From CBDAKK01 sp965216965 (GTDB lineage Bacteria > Spirochaetota > Spirochaetia > WTKD01 > G963693115), in NCBI GenBank assembly GCA_965216965.1, contig CBDCGX010000052.1, forward strand, positions 62,001 through 126,000: DNA of 64,000 nt, in the 5' to 3' direction. The notes beneath the pieces were generated by a model. That model saw nothing but the letters and a program-made list of their open reading frames with translations, was not told where the DNA came from and ran no database searches. The translations under genes and the position numbers were made by a program. Below, in pieces: positions 44,944 through 54,230 of this stretch. Position 1 is the stretch's first letter. Every line of letters starts with the position of its first letter.

Positions 44944-45705
44944 CTACCTTACAGCAATGTTGTTTTGTATAAGTTCTTTTTTTATGGTTGCAATTGTATA
45001 CTCTCCATAATGCACCATAGAAGCAATAAGTGCTGCATCAGCTTTTCCACGACGAAATACTTCTACAAGATGCTGAGGAACTCCCGCTCCACCAGATGCA
45101 ACTACTGGTATAGTTACCGATTCTGAGATAAGTTTTGTAAGAGTGCATTCATATCCACCTTGAGTACCATCGGCATCTATACTATTAAGTACAATTTCTC
45201 CTGCCCCTCTGCTTTCTGCTTCCTTTGCCCACGCAAGCACATCTTTATCTGTACGTTCTTTTCCTCCTCTAATTACTACTCTATATCCACTCGGCATACT
45301 TATATCAGCACAAGCATCAATCCCTAGTACAATACATTGATTTCCAAAACGCTGTGCTCCCTGTGTAATAATATCTGGATCAAACACTGCAAGTGAATTC
45401 ACACTTATTTTTTCTGCACCATTTAAAAGAAGATTGCGCATGTCTTGAATTGAACCTATCCCCCCCCCAACAGAAAAAGGAATAAAAATATTTCTTGCAA
45501 CTTTTTCGACAACATCTTGCATAATGCTTCTTTTTTCTGACGATGCTGTAATATCATAAAACACTAATTCGTCTGCACCTTGTTCATAATATCGTTTTGC
45601 AAACTCTACAGGATCTCCGATATCTTTATTCTCTTTAAATTTTATTCCTTTTGTCACTTTTCCATTTCTAACATCAAGACACACTATTATTCGTTTTTTG
45701 AGCAC
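44944..45705 (-). CDS. hisF: Imidazole glycerol phosphate synthase cyclase subunit
   Basis: A 253-residue TIM barrel. The catalytic Asp pair is in VCLDVRNG and VLGIDACAD; phosphate loops SVGGGIGS and ASGGAGVPQH are intact, so it appears functional. It pairs with hisH (1-bp overlap). In histidine synthesis the product also feeds purines; no other his genes are in this window, so a non-histidine role cannot be excluded. Confidence 0.9.
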   Translation of the reverse strand: MLKKRIIVCLDVRNGKVTKGIKFKENKDIGDPVEFAKRYYEQGADELVFYDITASSEKRSIMQDVVEKVARNIFIPFSVGGGIGSIQDMRNLLLNGAEKISVNSLAVFDPDIITQGAQRFGNQCIVLGIDACADISMPSGYRVVIRGGKERTDKDVLAWAKEAESRGAGEIVLNSIDADGTQGGYECTLTKLISESVTIPVVASGGAGVPQHLVEVFRRGKADAALIASMVHYGEYTIATIKKELIQNNIAVR

Positions 45706-46361
45706 TATATCACCTTTGCTATATGTTTAAAAAAATTAAATATAAGTTGTAGTCCTTGTTTTCCTGACTTTTCTGGATGAAATTGCGTTCCAAATACAGA
45801 ATTATGCACTATAATTGACGCAAACGGGATGCCATATTCTGTTACAGCAAAAACATTATGCGTATGCATGCAATCAAGATAATATGAATGTATAAAATAA
45901 AAAGCGGTTTCACCATCAATTGTATTAAAAAGCGGATGGTTTTTGTACATGGATGAAAGTTTTACATCATTCCACCCCATATGAGGATTTTTTAAGCCCG
46001 TTATATTGTTTTGATAAAATGTTTGAGAAAACGACTTACATTCTCCAGAAATAACATCCAAACAATCTTTATCTCCCTCTTGTGTAAGAGAAAGGAGTAC
46101 TTGTGCTCCAACACAAATCCCAAGAATTGGCATTCTCTCTTGAGCTAGCTTTTGAAGGGGTTTTGTAAAACCTCGTTTATTGAGTTGTTCTATCATGAAA
46201 GAACCATCCCCTACTCCAGGAAGAATTATTGCATCGGCTTCGCATAAATCATCAGAATAGTAAGACATTGAATGTGCTCCAACACCAATATGAGAAAGAG
46301 CCGAAAACACAGATGCTATATTGCCCGCACCGTAATCAATACTATATACTCTTTTCTTCAT
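45705..46361 (-). CDS. hisH: Imidazole glycerol phosphate synthase glutaminase subunit
   Basis: A class I glutamine amidotransferase of 218 residues releasing ammonia for HisF. The nucleophile Cys is in GICVGAQVLLS; the His/Glu pair is in GTQFHPEKSG; the N-terminal IDYGAGNIASV and PGVGDG are typical. Overlaps hisF by one base and starts 4 bp after the lipoprotein gene, in an ileS-lipoprotein-hisHF leftward run. Confidence 0.92.
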   Translation of the reverse strand: MKKRVYSIDYGAGNIASVFSALSHIGVGAHSMSYYSDDLCEADAIILPGVGDGSFMIEQLNKRGFTKPLQKLAQERMPILGICVGAQVLLSLTQEGDKDCLDVISGECKSFSQTFYQNNITGLKNPHMGWNDVKLSSMYKNHPLFNTIDGETAFYFIHSYYLDCMHTHNVFAVTEYGIPFASIIVHNSVFGTQFHPEKSGKQGLQLIFNFFKHIAKVI

Positions 46362-46365
46362 ACAA

Positions 46366-47208
46366 CTATTGCATCAACATGTTTATTGTTTCATTTAAAA
46401 AAATATTTGCAACTTCATTAGCTAAATAGACGTTATTTATAATAACTACCCCGCTATCAAACATGATTTCGGGAAGAAGGCTGTTATAAGTACCGAGTGC
46501 TTTAAATAAAAATGGAAGCACAAGTTTTAATGTGGTAAATTCCACTCTACTTCCTTTATATGAAAGAGCAAATGAAAGGCTTATAACATCTTCTTGTGTC
46601 AAAGAAGGTTCATTTATTACGAGCGCTCCTTTCCCTAACCCCAACTTATAATCAGAAAAATATTCTTGAAAAATACTTGTATTGCCCGTAAACCAAAACT
46701 TTTTATTTGAATACTGAGTTATTTTGAGCATTCTTAATTCTTTGGGAAACTCTCGGATAAAACGAATGTTTTTTACTTGGTCTAACGACATGCCTGTAGT
46801 CAATAAAAACATATACGCATATTCTATGTCCACAATATAAAACATGTCGTTATTTATAACACTCCAATATCTATTGGTATCATCTAAGGATTTCCCTTTC
46901 ATTTTTTTCATAACTACTATGCGACCAAAACGATTTATTTTTGGGGTTTCAATAGCAACAACACTTGCATTATTATCAAAAACGCTTATAGAAAAAGATG
47001 TTATGTATTCGGATAACTTCGCTTGAATTCCTTTCTTCCCCACAATTTTTGTAATAATAGCTTGATCTGCTACTTTTGAAAGAAACTTTGCGTTTTCTAC
47101 AAAAGGGAAAGACAGCACTGTGGTTTTATCCTTTATGGATGCACATTGTGTCAATAATACAACAATAAACCCTAGAAGTATGATTTTTTTTATCTTTTTT
47201 TTACTCAT
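46366..47208 (-). CDS. Putative lipoprotein of unknown function
   Basis: A 280-residue protein with a lysine-rich N-terminus, hydrophobic stretch and lipobox LLTQC (Cys about residue 22). The remainder looks soluble with mixed alpha/beta character and no family I recognise. Its ATG overlaps the ileS stop by 4 nt. Probably anchored to an envelope membrane. Confidence 0.6.
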   Translation of the reverse strand: MSKKKIKKIILLGFIVVLLTQCASIKDKTTVLSFPFVENAKFLSKVADQAIITKIVGKKGIQAKLSEYITSFSISVFDNNASVVAIETPKINRFGRIVVMKKMKGKSLDDTNRYWSVINNDMFYIVDIEYAYMFLLTTGMSLDQVKNIRFIREFPKELRMLKITQYSNKKFWFTGNTSIFQEYFSDYKLGLGKGALVINEPSLTQEDVISLSFALSYKGSRVEFTTLKLVLPFLFKALGTYNSLLPEIMFDSGVVIINNVYLANEVANIFLNETINMLMQ

Positions 47209-50200
47209 TTCACTTCTATTATAACTTGTATTGAATATTCTAAAACGTGTATTGTCTGTAGTGGCACAGTGCTTATTTCTTGCTCATGAGAAGCATATAT
47301 AATATCAGTTGCAAGTACTTCATTTTTTAAATATTCCTTAAAGGCTGTAATAGCTTGCTTTACTTCTTCTGGAAGAGAAATAAAAACCACTTTGATTCTA
47401 TCTGTTACACTAAAATTATTTTGCTTGCGTATATTTTGAATTAACCGAACTATATCTCTGACAATCCCTTCCTGAATAAGTTCTTGGGTAAGTTGTGAAT
47501 CTAAAGCTGCTGTAAGAGAGCCTTCATTGAGTACTTTAAGCGCGTCTTTTTCTTTCCGTTCAATAATAATGTTTCCTTCGTTAAAAATTATCTCTTTCCC
47601 CTCTACATCAAGTGCAATATCCTTTCCATCAAGAATTGCCCGTATATGCTCTACTGAAAGTTTTGAAATAACGTCTGCAGCCTTTTTCATATGTTTTCCT
47701 AATATTTTTCCCAGCACCTTATAGTTTGCTTTTGCTTTATATTGCACCATGTCTTCTTCGTTCTGCCTAAAAACCACTTCTTTGACATTGAGTTCTTCTT
47801 TAATTATGTCTTCCATCTCATTAAGAGCTTGTCGTTCTTTATCTTCCTTTGTAAATAAATATACCATGCTTAGTGGTTGCCTATTTTTTATGTTATACAG
47901 GCTCCTAATTCCCCTTCCTAAAGCTATCGCTTTTCGTACAACTCGCATGGTATACTCAAGTCGCTCGTTTCTTTTCTTATTAGACGTTGGAAAATCACAA
48001 AGATGTATAGACTCTGGCATAGCATTTGTTTTTAAATTTTGATATATGGTCTCAGTTATAAATGGAATTACAGGGGCAGAAAGTTTTATAAAAGTAAGAA
48101 GTACACTGTATAGTGTTTCATATCCTTGAATTTTATCTGTGTCATTTGCACTCTTCCAAAAACGCCGTCGAGAGCGCCTAATATACCAATTATTGAGCAA
48201 ATCTAAAAACCCATACAATTTCTGTAATACTACTGGTATATCATATTGTTCAAAACTACTTTCTACTTTTTCTATAAGAGCATTTCTCTCTGACTCTATC
48301 CACTCATCAAGCGGGTTAAGATATGCTTCTGTATCAGAATGTTTTGTATCGGTTGAGATTTCTATGCCATCAATATTGGCATAAGTCACAAAAAAACTAT
48401 ATGCACTCCAAAGTGGTAAAATAAAATTTTTCATTTCTTCTCGTACAGATTCATCACTATATCGAAGATCCTCTGCTTTAAGAACAGATGAGCTCATTAA
48501 AAAAAGCCTTAGTGCATCAGAACCAAAATTGTTTATAACTTTTATTGGATCAGTAAAGTTTTTCTCTGATTTACTCATCTTCTTTCCATCTTCTGCAAGT
48601 ACAAGTCCATTTACGATAACATTTTTAAATGCTGGTTTTTCAAAAAGCCCGGCCGCTAAAACCATAAGAGTATAAAACCACCCTCTTGTTTGATCTAACC
48701 CTTCGCTTATAAAATCTGCAGGAAATGTTCTTTCAAAACTTTCTTTGTTTTCAAAAGGATAATGATTTTGTGCATAGGGCATTGCTCCCGATTCAAACCA
48801 ACAGTCCAAAACTTCTGGTACTCGCCTCATTTCACTTCCATCGGGAGCATTCCATGTAATCTTGTCTATAAAATGTTTGTGTAAATCTGTAATGTGTTGT
48901 CCACTTTTCTTTTCAAGTGCTGAAATAGAATCTATTACTTCTATGTGAGTGCCATTCTCATTCATCCATACTGGTATAGGATTTCCCCAAAATCTATTTC
49001 TTGAAATTGCCCAATCACGTGCTCCCTCCAGCCAAATACCAAATCGTCCTTTTTTGAGGTGTTGCGGGTGCCACTGTATTGTATCGTTACATGCAATCAT
49101 TATTTCTTTGAGTTTATTTACAGATACAAACCATGATCGCACCGCTCTGTATATAAGAGGTTTTTTAGTTCTATAGCAAAAAGGATAACTATGTAAATAG
49201 TTTTCTCGTTTTACAAGCATATTGTGGTCTTTTAAATAAGAAATAATCTGCTTATCGGCATCTTTTACAAACAGTCCTTTGTAATCGGGTACTTCGTCTG
49301 TAAATCGACATTCATCATCTATAGGACAAATAAGCGGAAGCTGCGCCTTTTTACACACTATATTGTAATCATCCTCGCCAAATCCACCTGCCATGTGTAC
49401 AATTCCTGTTCCGTTTTCTACGCTCACAAAATCAGCAGAATGCACAACAAAACCACCTTGATCCGCAAGATACGAAAAATATGAAAAAATCGGACTGTAT
49501 TGTATTCCCACGAGATCTTTTCCACTATGTCGCTTTTTTATGGTGTATTCTGAATCGTCTTTATAATAATGCAGAAGTCGCGCTTCTGCGAGGATGTATG
49601 TATCGTCAGTGCTTTTATCGAGAATTTCAACATAAATAATATCGCTATGCACTCCAAGCCCCATATTAGACGGCAATGTCCACGGAGTTGTCGTCCATGC
49701 TAAAAAATAGGTTTTTTGTCTTCCCTGTAAAGCAAAGCGAATCGTCACTGAAGGATCATTAACTTGCTGATACCCTCCGAGGTTAACTTCAAAATTAGAC
49801 AAGGGAGTGGCAAGTGCAGGACTATACGGCAAAATATAATGACCTTGATATACATACTTTTTCTTCCACAATTGTGCAAACACCCACCATATGCTTTCCA
49901 TATAATTGAGATCCATTGTTTTATAGTCGTTTTCAAAATCCACCCAACGCCCTAAACGTTCTATTATCTCCCGCCATTGCGATGTATAACGAGTTACGAT
50001 AACTTTGCATTTTTCATTAAATTCATCTATGCCATAGCGTTCTATCTCATATTTTCCGGATATTCCAAGTTCTTTCTCAACTTCATATTCAACGGGAAGT
50101 CCATGGCAGTCCCACCCAAAATTCCGTTTTACAAAATACCCTTTCATTGTCTTATAACGAGGAATAATGTCTTTTACCGTTCCGGGAACAAAGTGGCCAA

Positions 50201-50366
50201 AATGCGGTAATCCCGTTGCAAAAGGTGGTCCATCATAAAATACAAATGGGTGTTTTTTTTTGTTTTTCTCAAGTGATTTTTGAAATATGTCTTGCTGTTT
50301 CCAAAACTGCTGGATTTCTTCTTCTAATTTTGGAAAATGTGCTTTAAGGTCAACAGAAGAATACAT
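47205..50366 (-). CDS. ileS: Isoleucyl-tRNA synthetase, eukaryote-like type 2
   Basis: Charges tRNA-Ile, 1053 residues. The class I motifs are GLPHFGHF (HIGH) and DGKKMSKSEKN (KMSKS); the editing domain contains WTTTPWTLPSN. The HFGH signature, length and C-terminal region (RDIVRLIQNIRKQNNF) match IleRS2, the eukaryote-like form often less sensitive to mupirocin. An AAGGAG lies six bases before the ATG. First gene of the ileS-lipoprotein-hisH-hisF run. Confidence 0.95.
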   Translation of the reverse strand: MYSSVDLKAHFPKLEEEIQQFWKQQDIFQKSLEKNKKKHPFVFYDGPPFATGLPHFGHFVPGTVKDIIPRYKTMKGYFVKRNFGWDCHGLPVEYEVEKELGISGKYEIERYGIDEFNEKCKVIVTRYTSQWREIIERLGRWVDFENDYKTMDLNYMESIWWVFAQLWKKKYVYQGHYILPYSPALATPLSNFEVNLGGYQQVNDPSVTIRFALQGRQKTYFLAWTTTPWTLPSNMGLGVHSDIIYVEILDKSTDDTYILAEARLLHYYKDDSEYTIKKRHSGKDLVGIQYSPIFSYFSYLADQGGFVVHSADFVSVENGTGIVHMAGGFGEDDYNIVCKKAQLPLICPIDDECRFTDEVPDYKGLFVKDADKQIISYLKDHNMLVKRENYLHSYPFCYRTKKPLIYRAVRSWFVSVNKLKEIMIACNDTIQWHPQHLKKGRFGIWLEGARDWAISRNRFWGNPIPVWMNENGTHIEVIDSISALEKKSGQHITDLHKHFIDKITWNAPDGSEMRRVPEVLDCWFESGAMPYAQNHYPFENKESFERTFPADFISEGLDQTRGWFYTLMVLAAGLFEKPAFKNVIVNGLVLAEDGKKMSKSEKNFTDPIKVINNFGSDALRLFLMSSSVLKAEDLRYSDESVREEMKNFILPLWSAYSFFVTYANIDGIEISTDTKHSDTEAYLNPLDEWIESERNALIEKVESSFEQYDIPVVLQKLYGFLDLLNNWYIRRSRRRFWKSANDTDKIQGYETLYSVLLTFIKLSAPVIPFITETIYQNLKTNAMPESIHLCDFPTSNKKRNERLEYTMRVVRKAIALGRGIRSLYNIKNRQPLSMVYLFTKEDKERQALNEMEDIIKEELNVKEVVFRQNEEDMVQYKAKANYKVLGKILGKHMKKAADVISKLSVEHIRAILDGKDIALDVEGKEIIFNEGNIIIERKEKDALKVLNEGSLTAALDSQLTQELIQEGIVRDIVRLIQNIRKQNNFSVTDRIKVVFISLPEEVKQAITAFKEYLKNEVLATDIIYASHEQEISTVPLQTIHVLEYSIQVIIEVK

Positions 50367-50388
50367 TATAACTCCTTAGGATCCATAG

Positions 50389-51546
50389 CTATCGGCTATC
50401 CTTGTCTGGCAAAGAATATCTCCACACAGATGAGTTATTTATTACTGCCTCATATGAAACATTAGGGGTTTTGTAATACGGTATTGTGATTTGCCCCCCC
50501 CTCGTTCGTAGTGTTATTTCTTTCTTCTTGTTTTTCTCATTAGAAATAGGGAATTTATAAATATCAAGTGTTCTATAAGAAGCGTATTGTGGAAGAGAAA
50601 AACTTAGTATGCCCACTTCATAGTGCTGGGTGGTTTCTTCTTGGTTTTTTCGTGAACGAAGTCCAATGCGAAATTTACTATTAGCTGTAATTTCTGCTCC
50701 CGGTGCTGGCACATGCTCAATGATTATACCATTTTCTTTTTTATCATTTTGAGATTCAGTTGGCAACACCACATTTCTTTCAGAAATATAAAATTCAACT
50801 GGCAATGAAAAAGATTCAATAATAGGATACATGTCATTAAAATAAAGTCCTGTCATATCGGGCATTATTTTCTTTGCTTCTTGAGCTTGTGCATCACCCT
50901 TCTCTTTTTTCTTTTGTACAACTTCTTGTAAATCTTTCCTTCCTCGGCTTACAATTAAATGAAGGGCCATGTTTTTTCCTGTTATTTTACTTCCAGGCAA
51001 GGGATCCTGAGCAATAATAGTTCGCGTTGCACTGTTATCAAATATTTTTGTTACTGTCGGTGTAGAGAAAAGTTCTTCAACTCCTGCAAATTGATCTGAG
51101 AAAAGTGATTGTACTTCACTAAAAAGTTTTCCTTTATAATTAGGAACTTTTGCAATAGCTACCCCTCGACTTACAATAACTTTAATTTCTCGTTGTTCTC
51201 GCACCACCATTCCTGGGGCAGGGTCTTGTTTTACTATTATTCCTTTATCCAAAGGATCGGCAGTATATTGCAATGCAATGCGCGAATATAGTTTTTTCTT
51301 TTGTAAAAGAATCGCTCCTTCTACAAAAGATTTCCCAACAATATTAGGCACACTTATTTGAGGTTGGGGTTGAAAAAACATATAAAATACTACCAATGCA
51401 GTAAGCCCTACAATTATACAAAGAAATAGGGCATATGCAGAAAAACCAAGCAATCGAGACAAAATTGACCGTTTGCGGTTCTTAAGCCAAGGCTTATTGT
51501 GGCGTAATATATCTTCTGTTTGATCTCTAGGTTCTATATGCGTCAT
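50389..51546 (-). CDS. PASTA-domain membrane protein without kinase
   Basis: A 385-residue bitopic protein. A basic cytoplasmic head (about 33 residues) precedes one membrane segment (about 34-57), then three PASTA domains (beginning near VPNIVGKSF, VPNYKGKLF and MPDMTGLYF, each ending in a D-P-x-P-G or H-x-P-A-P-G loop). PASTA modules bind peptidoglycan muropeptides or glycans. No kinase domain is present, so a structural or regulatory wall role is likely. Twenty-two bp upstream of ileS. Confidence 0.85.
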   Translation of the reverse strand: MTHIEPRDQTEDILRHNKPWLKNRKRSILSRLLGFSAYALFLCIIVGLTALVVFYMFFQPQPQISVPNIVGKSFVEGAILLQKKKLYSRIALQYTADPLDKGIIVKQDPAPGMVVREQREIKVIVSRGVAIAKVPNYKGKLFSEVQSLFSDQFAGVEELFSTPTVTKIFDNSATRTIIAQDPLPGSKITGKNMALHLIVSRGRKDLQEVVQKKKEKGDAQAQEAKKIMPDMTGLYFNDMYPIIESFSLPVEFYISERNVVLPTESQNDKKENGIIIEHVPAPGAEITANSKFRIGLRSRKNQEETTQHYEVGILSFSLPQYASYRTLDIYKFPISNEKNKKKEITLRTRGGQITIPYYKTPNVSYEAVINNSSVWRYSLPDKDSR

Positions 51547-51725
51547 TTGATAGTAATCTTAGTACTCTCTATATTATTATTGTAATACAAAAGCAAAATA
51601 TGTAAATACATATATATGGGTTATCATGACCTATAAATTAAACAGAAAGTCTCAAAATAGCATAGCACACATGTCTCTCAAGTATAAAGCAACTTTAAAC
51701 CAATTGCAATTTCAAATCGTAATAT

Positions 51726-52682
51726 CTACAACAACCGCGTAGTAAGGAATGCTTTTTCTCCGCGAATAAAATCTTTCCACAATAATTTTTTCCTTTGCGG
51801 AAGTTGAAGCTCTGTTACACCTATAACACCCCGTGCTGTTTGTATAAGTATTCCGTGTGTATTATCACACCCAAGGACTGTGCCAGGTAGGGTTTTTTTC
51901 CCGCTATTATGTACTACTGTCATTCTCCATAGCTTCACAACACGGGGTTCTCCCTGCAAAGAAGGAACATATAAAGCCTTTGCCCCAAAATATGGTGGAG
52001 CAAATGCCCTAGAAAGTGCAACAATGCTTTTTGCACTTTCTAGCCATGTAATATGGCCATACGCAGATGATAATTTTGTACAATACACCGCATTGTCATG
52101 CAATTGCGTTGTGGCACGGGAGTATATTACATCAAAATCATATAATAGATCCTTAATACAATGTGCCCCATCATGGGCAAGTCGCAAAAGGAGCTCTTGT
52201 GTCGTTTCATTCACTTTTATAGGCGTGCGTGTTTGCATAAGTATATCTCCACAATCCATGTCTAAAGATATTTTTTGCAAGGTAAGACCTGTTTCAACAT
52301 CTCCAGCAAGTATTGTAGCAGGAACAGGTGCCGCACCCCTAAACCGAGGTAAAAGCGATGGATGAACATTTACTGCCCCTCTCTTAAAAAGTGCTAAAAA
52401 TCTTGGTCCAAAAATCTTACCATATGCAGCACACACAAGAATATCTGGAGAATACTGTACAATGACATCTCTCGCATCAGATCGCAAGCGTTCAGGCTGC
52501 AATAAAGGGATAGCATGCGCCTCTGCAAAATCTGCCACACAGTTTTTTTGTACAATATACCCTCGCCCTTTGCGTGTATTGGGCGTCGTAAGAATAGCAC
52601 ACACGCATTGCATATCAACAAGCACCTGTAAAATAGGAAGGGAAAAGTCTGTAGATCCCGCAAAAAGAATTTTTTTATGCAC
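51726..52682 (-). CDS. fmt: Methionyl-tRNA formyltransferase
   Basis: Formylates initiator Met-tRNA with 10-formyl-THF, 318 residues. Catalytic Asn and His are in AVNVHPSLLPRFRGAAP, the Asp in ISLDMDCGDIL; the N-terminus ILFAGSTDFSLPIL matches the family. Overlaps def by 8 bp, the classical def-fmt pairing. Confidence 0.95.
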   Translation of the reverse strand: MHKKILFAGSTDFSLPILQVLVDMQCVCAILTTPNTRKGRGYIVQKNCVADFAEAHAIPLLQPERLRSDARDVIVQYSPDILVCAAYGKIFGPRFLALFKRGAVNVHPSLLPRFRGAAPVPATILAGDVETGLTLQKISLDMDCGDILMQTRTPIKVNETTQELLLRLAHDGAHCIKDLLYDFDVIYSRATTQLHDNAVYCTKLSSAYGHITWLESAKSIVALSRAFAPPYFGAKALYVPSLQGEPRVVKLWRMTVVHNSGKKTLPGTVLGCDNTHGILIQTARGVIGVTELQLPQRKKLLWKDFIRGEKAFLTTRLL

Positions 52683-53175
52683 TGTGTGTATCTCCTTCCA
52701 ACGGGTTTTTATACGCTTTAAGTGCTCGTTTTCTTGCAGATGTAGATATTTTATCTATAAACAATATCCCATCTAAATGATTCATCTCATGCTGAATAAT
52801 TCTTGCAAGATATCCTTCTGCATCCAACGTAAATAGCTTTCCTTTCTGATTATGTGCTTCAATTGAAATAGCCTGTGGTCTTTCAACATCAGCATAAATA
52901 CGTGGTATGCTCAAACACCCCTCCTCCATAACACTTGTTTCCAAAGAATACGTAGTTATAACAGGGTTTACAAAAATAAAATATTCTTCGTCTAATCGAG
53001 CAAAAAAACACCGAAAAGACGCATTCACCTGTGGTGCTGCAATGCCTACCCCTTTTTTCTCATCCATAATGCACCTCATTGCCTTTAAAAGTGTTTCTAA
53101 ATTAGCATTAAATTTTTTAACTGGCTTCGCAATAGAAAGAAGCGTTTTGTGTGGATAATAAACAAGATTATACAT
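52675..53175 (-). CDS. def: Peptide deformylase
   Basis: Removes N-formyl groups, about 166 residues. Motif 1 GVGIAAPQ, motif 2 EEGCLSIP with the metal Cys, and motif 3 QHEMNHLDG with the HExxH helix. Start set to ATG 53175 (MYNLVYYPHKTLL), 24 bp from the divergent trxB; the longer open frame would cross trxB. Motif 3 has N where most enzymes have D, a minor change. Confidence 0.93.
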   Translation of the reverse strand: MYNLVYYPHKTLLSIAKPVKKFNANLETLLKAMRCIMDEKKGVGIAAPQVNASFRCFFARLDEEYFIFVNPVITTYSLETSVMEEGCLSIPRIYADVERPQAISIEAHNQKGKLFTLDAEGYLARIIQHEMNHLDGILFIDKISTSARKRALKAYKNPLEGDTHSA

Positions 53176-53186
53176 ACATATATAAG

Positions 53187-53192
53187 TATAAT
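53187..53192 (+). promoter_or_regulatory. -10 box TATAAT, 7 nt before trxB ATG
   Basis: The sequence reads TATAAT-AAGAATT-ATG, with no ribosome site. The 24-bp def/trxB gap must hold both promoters; the trxB mRNA is probably leaderless. Confidence 0.5.
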
Positions 53193-53199
53193 AAGAATT

Positions 53200-54150
53200 A
53201 TGGATACTATTCGCAATGTAATTATAATTGGAAGTGGTCCTGCAGGACATACTGCCGCAATATATACAGCACGGGCAAGATTGCAACCACTGCTATTTGA
53301 AGGATTTATGGCTGGGGGAGTTGCCGCTGGCGGACAACTTACTACCACATCTTTGGTAGAAAATTTTCCAGGGTTTCAAGAAGGAATAGATGGTCCTGTA
53401 CTCATGGAAACAATGCGGGCACAATCACAAAATTTTGGAACAGAAATCATAACCGAAACTGTAGAAAAAATTGATATCTCTAATCATCCTTTTGTTGTAC
53501 ATACACAAGGAAAAGAATTCAAAACAAAAAGCATAATAATTGCTACTGGTGCCACTGCGAAAAGACTTCACATAAAGGATGAAGAAACCTTTTGGGATAA
53601 GGGGATATCCGCCTGTGCAGTATGCGATGGAGCACTTCCTTTATTTAGAGACAAACCCCTACTCGTTATAGGAGGGGGAGATAGTGCATGCGAAGAAGCT
53701 TATTTTCTCACAAAATTTGGAAGCACCGTATATATAGCTGTTCGTCGTAATGTGCTTCGTGCTTCAAAAACAATGCAAGAACGGATTTTACACCATCCAA
53801 AAATTAAAATGCTTTGGGAAACACAACCAGAAGAAGCGCTGGGAAAAGAACATCTTGAATCTGTTATACTTTTTAACAGCAAAGACACATCAAAGAAAAC
53901 CACATTGCATGTAAGCGGGCTCTTTTATGCCGTCGGTCATACTCCTAATACTGCATTTTTACAAAACACTGGACTACAAATGGATACCGTTGGATACATT
54001 ATTACCGAACCCAAAACAACCTGCACTAACATCAACGGAATATTTGCGTGTGGGGATGTTCAAGATGCAAAATATAGACAAGCCATTACCGCCGCAGGAA
54101 GTGGATGTATGGCCGCATTAGATGCCGAGCATTATGTTAGTAGCTTATAA
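53200..54150 (+). CDS. trxB: Thioredoxin reductase
   Basis: NADPH-FAD enzyme of 316 residues. FAD loop IIGSGPAGHTAAIYTARA, redox centre ACAVCDG (C-x2-C), NADPH loop VIGGGDSACEEA and the C-terminal IFACGDVQDAKYRQAITAAGSGCMAA are all present. ATG 53200 gives the correct N-terminus; the ATG at 53149 would overlap def. Confidence 0.96.
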   Translation: MDTIRNVIIIGSGPAGHTAAIYTARARLQPLLFEGFMAGGVAAGGQLTTTSLVENFPGFQEGIDGPVLMETMRAQSQNFGTEIITETVEKIDISNHPFVVHTQGKEFKTKSIIIATGATAKRLHIKDEETFWDKGISACAVCDGALPLFRDKPLLVIGGGDSACEEAYFLTKFGSTVYIAVRRNVLRASKTMQERILHHPKIKMLWETQPEEALGKEHLESVILFNSKDTSKKTTLHVSGLFYAVGHTPNTAFLQNTGLQMDTVGYIITEPKTTCTNINGIFACGDVQDAKYRQAITAAGSGCMAALDAEHYVSSL

Positions 54151-54217
54151 TTTTCATATATCACAACTATAAGCGTGCTACTTGTTTTGTTCTACATAAA
54201 CAAATGTAAAATTGTAC

Positions 54218-54223
54218 TATAAT
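54218..54223 (+). promoter_or_regulatory. -10 box TATAAT, 7 nt before gyrB ATG
   Basis: TATAAT-TAATAGT-ATG with no Shine-Dalgarno, the same arrangement as trxB and trpB2. Leaderless transcript inferred. Confidence 0.5.
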
Positions 54224-54230
54224 TAATAGT

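Noticed and set aside
53148..53156. Perfect DnaA box TGTGGATAA
   Set aside because: It lies inside the def coding sequence (codons for Y-P-H) and is alone; no cluster of boxes or AT-rich unwinding element, so not called an origin.
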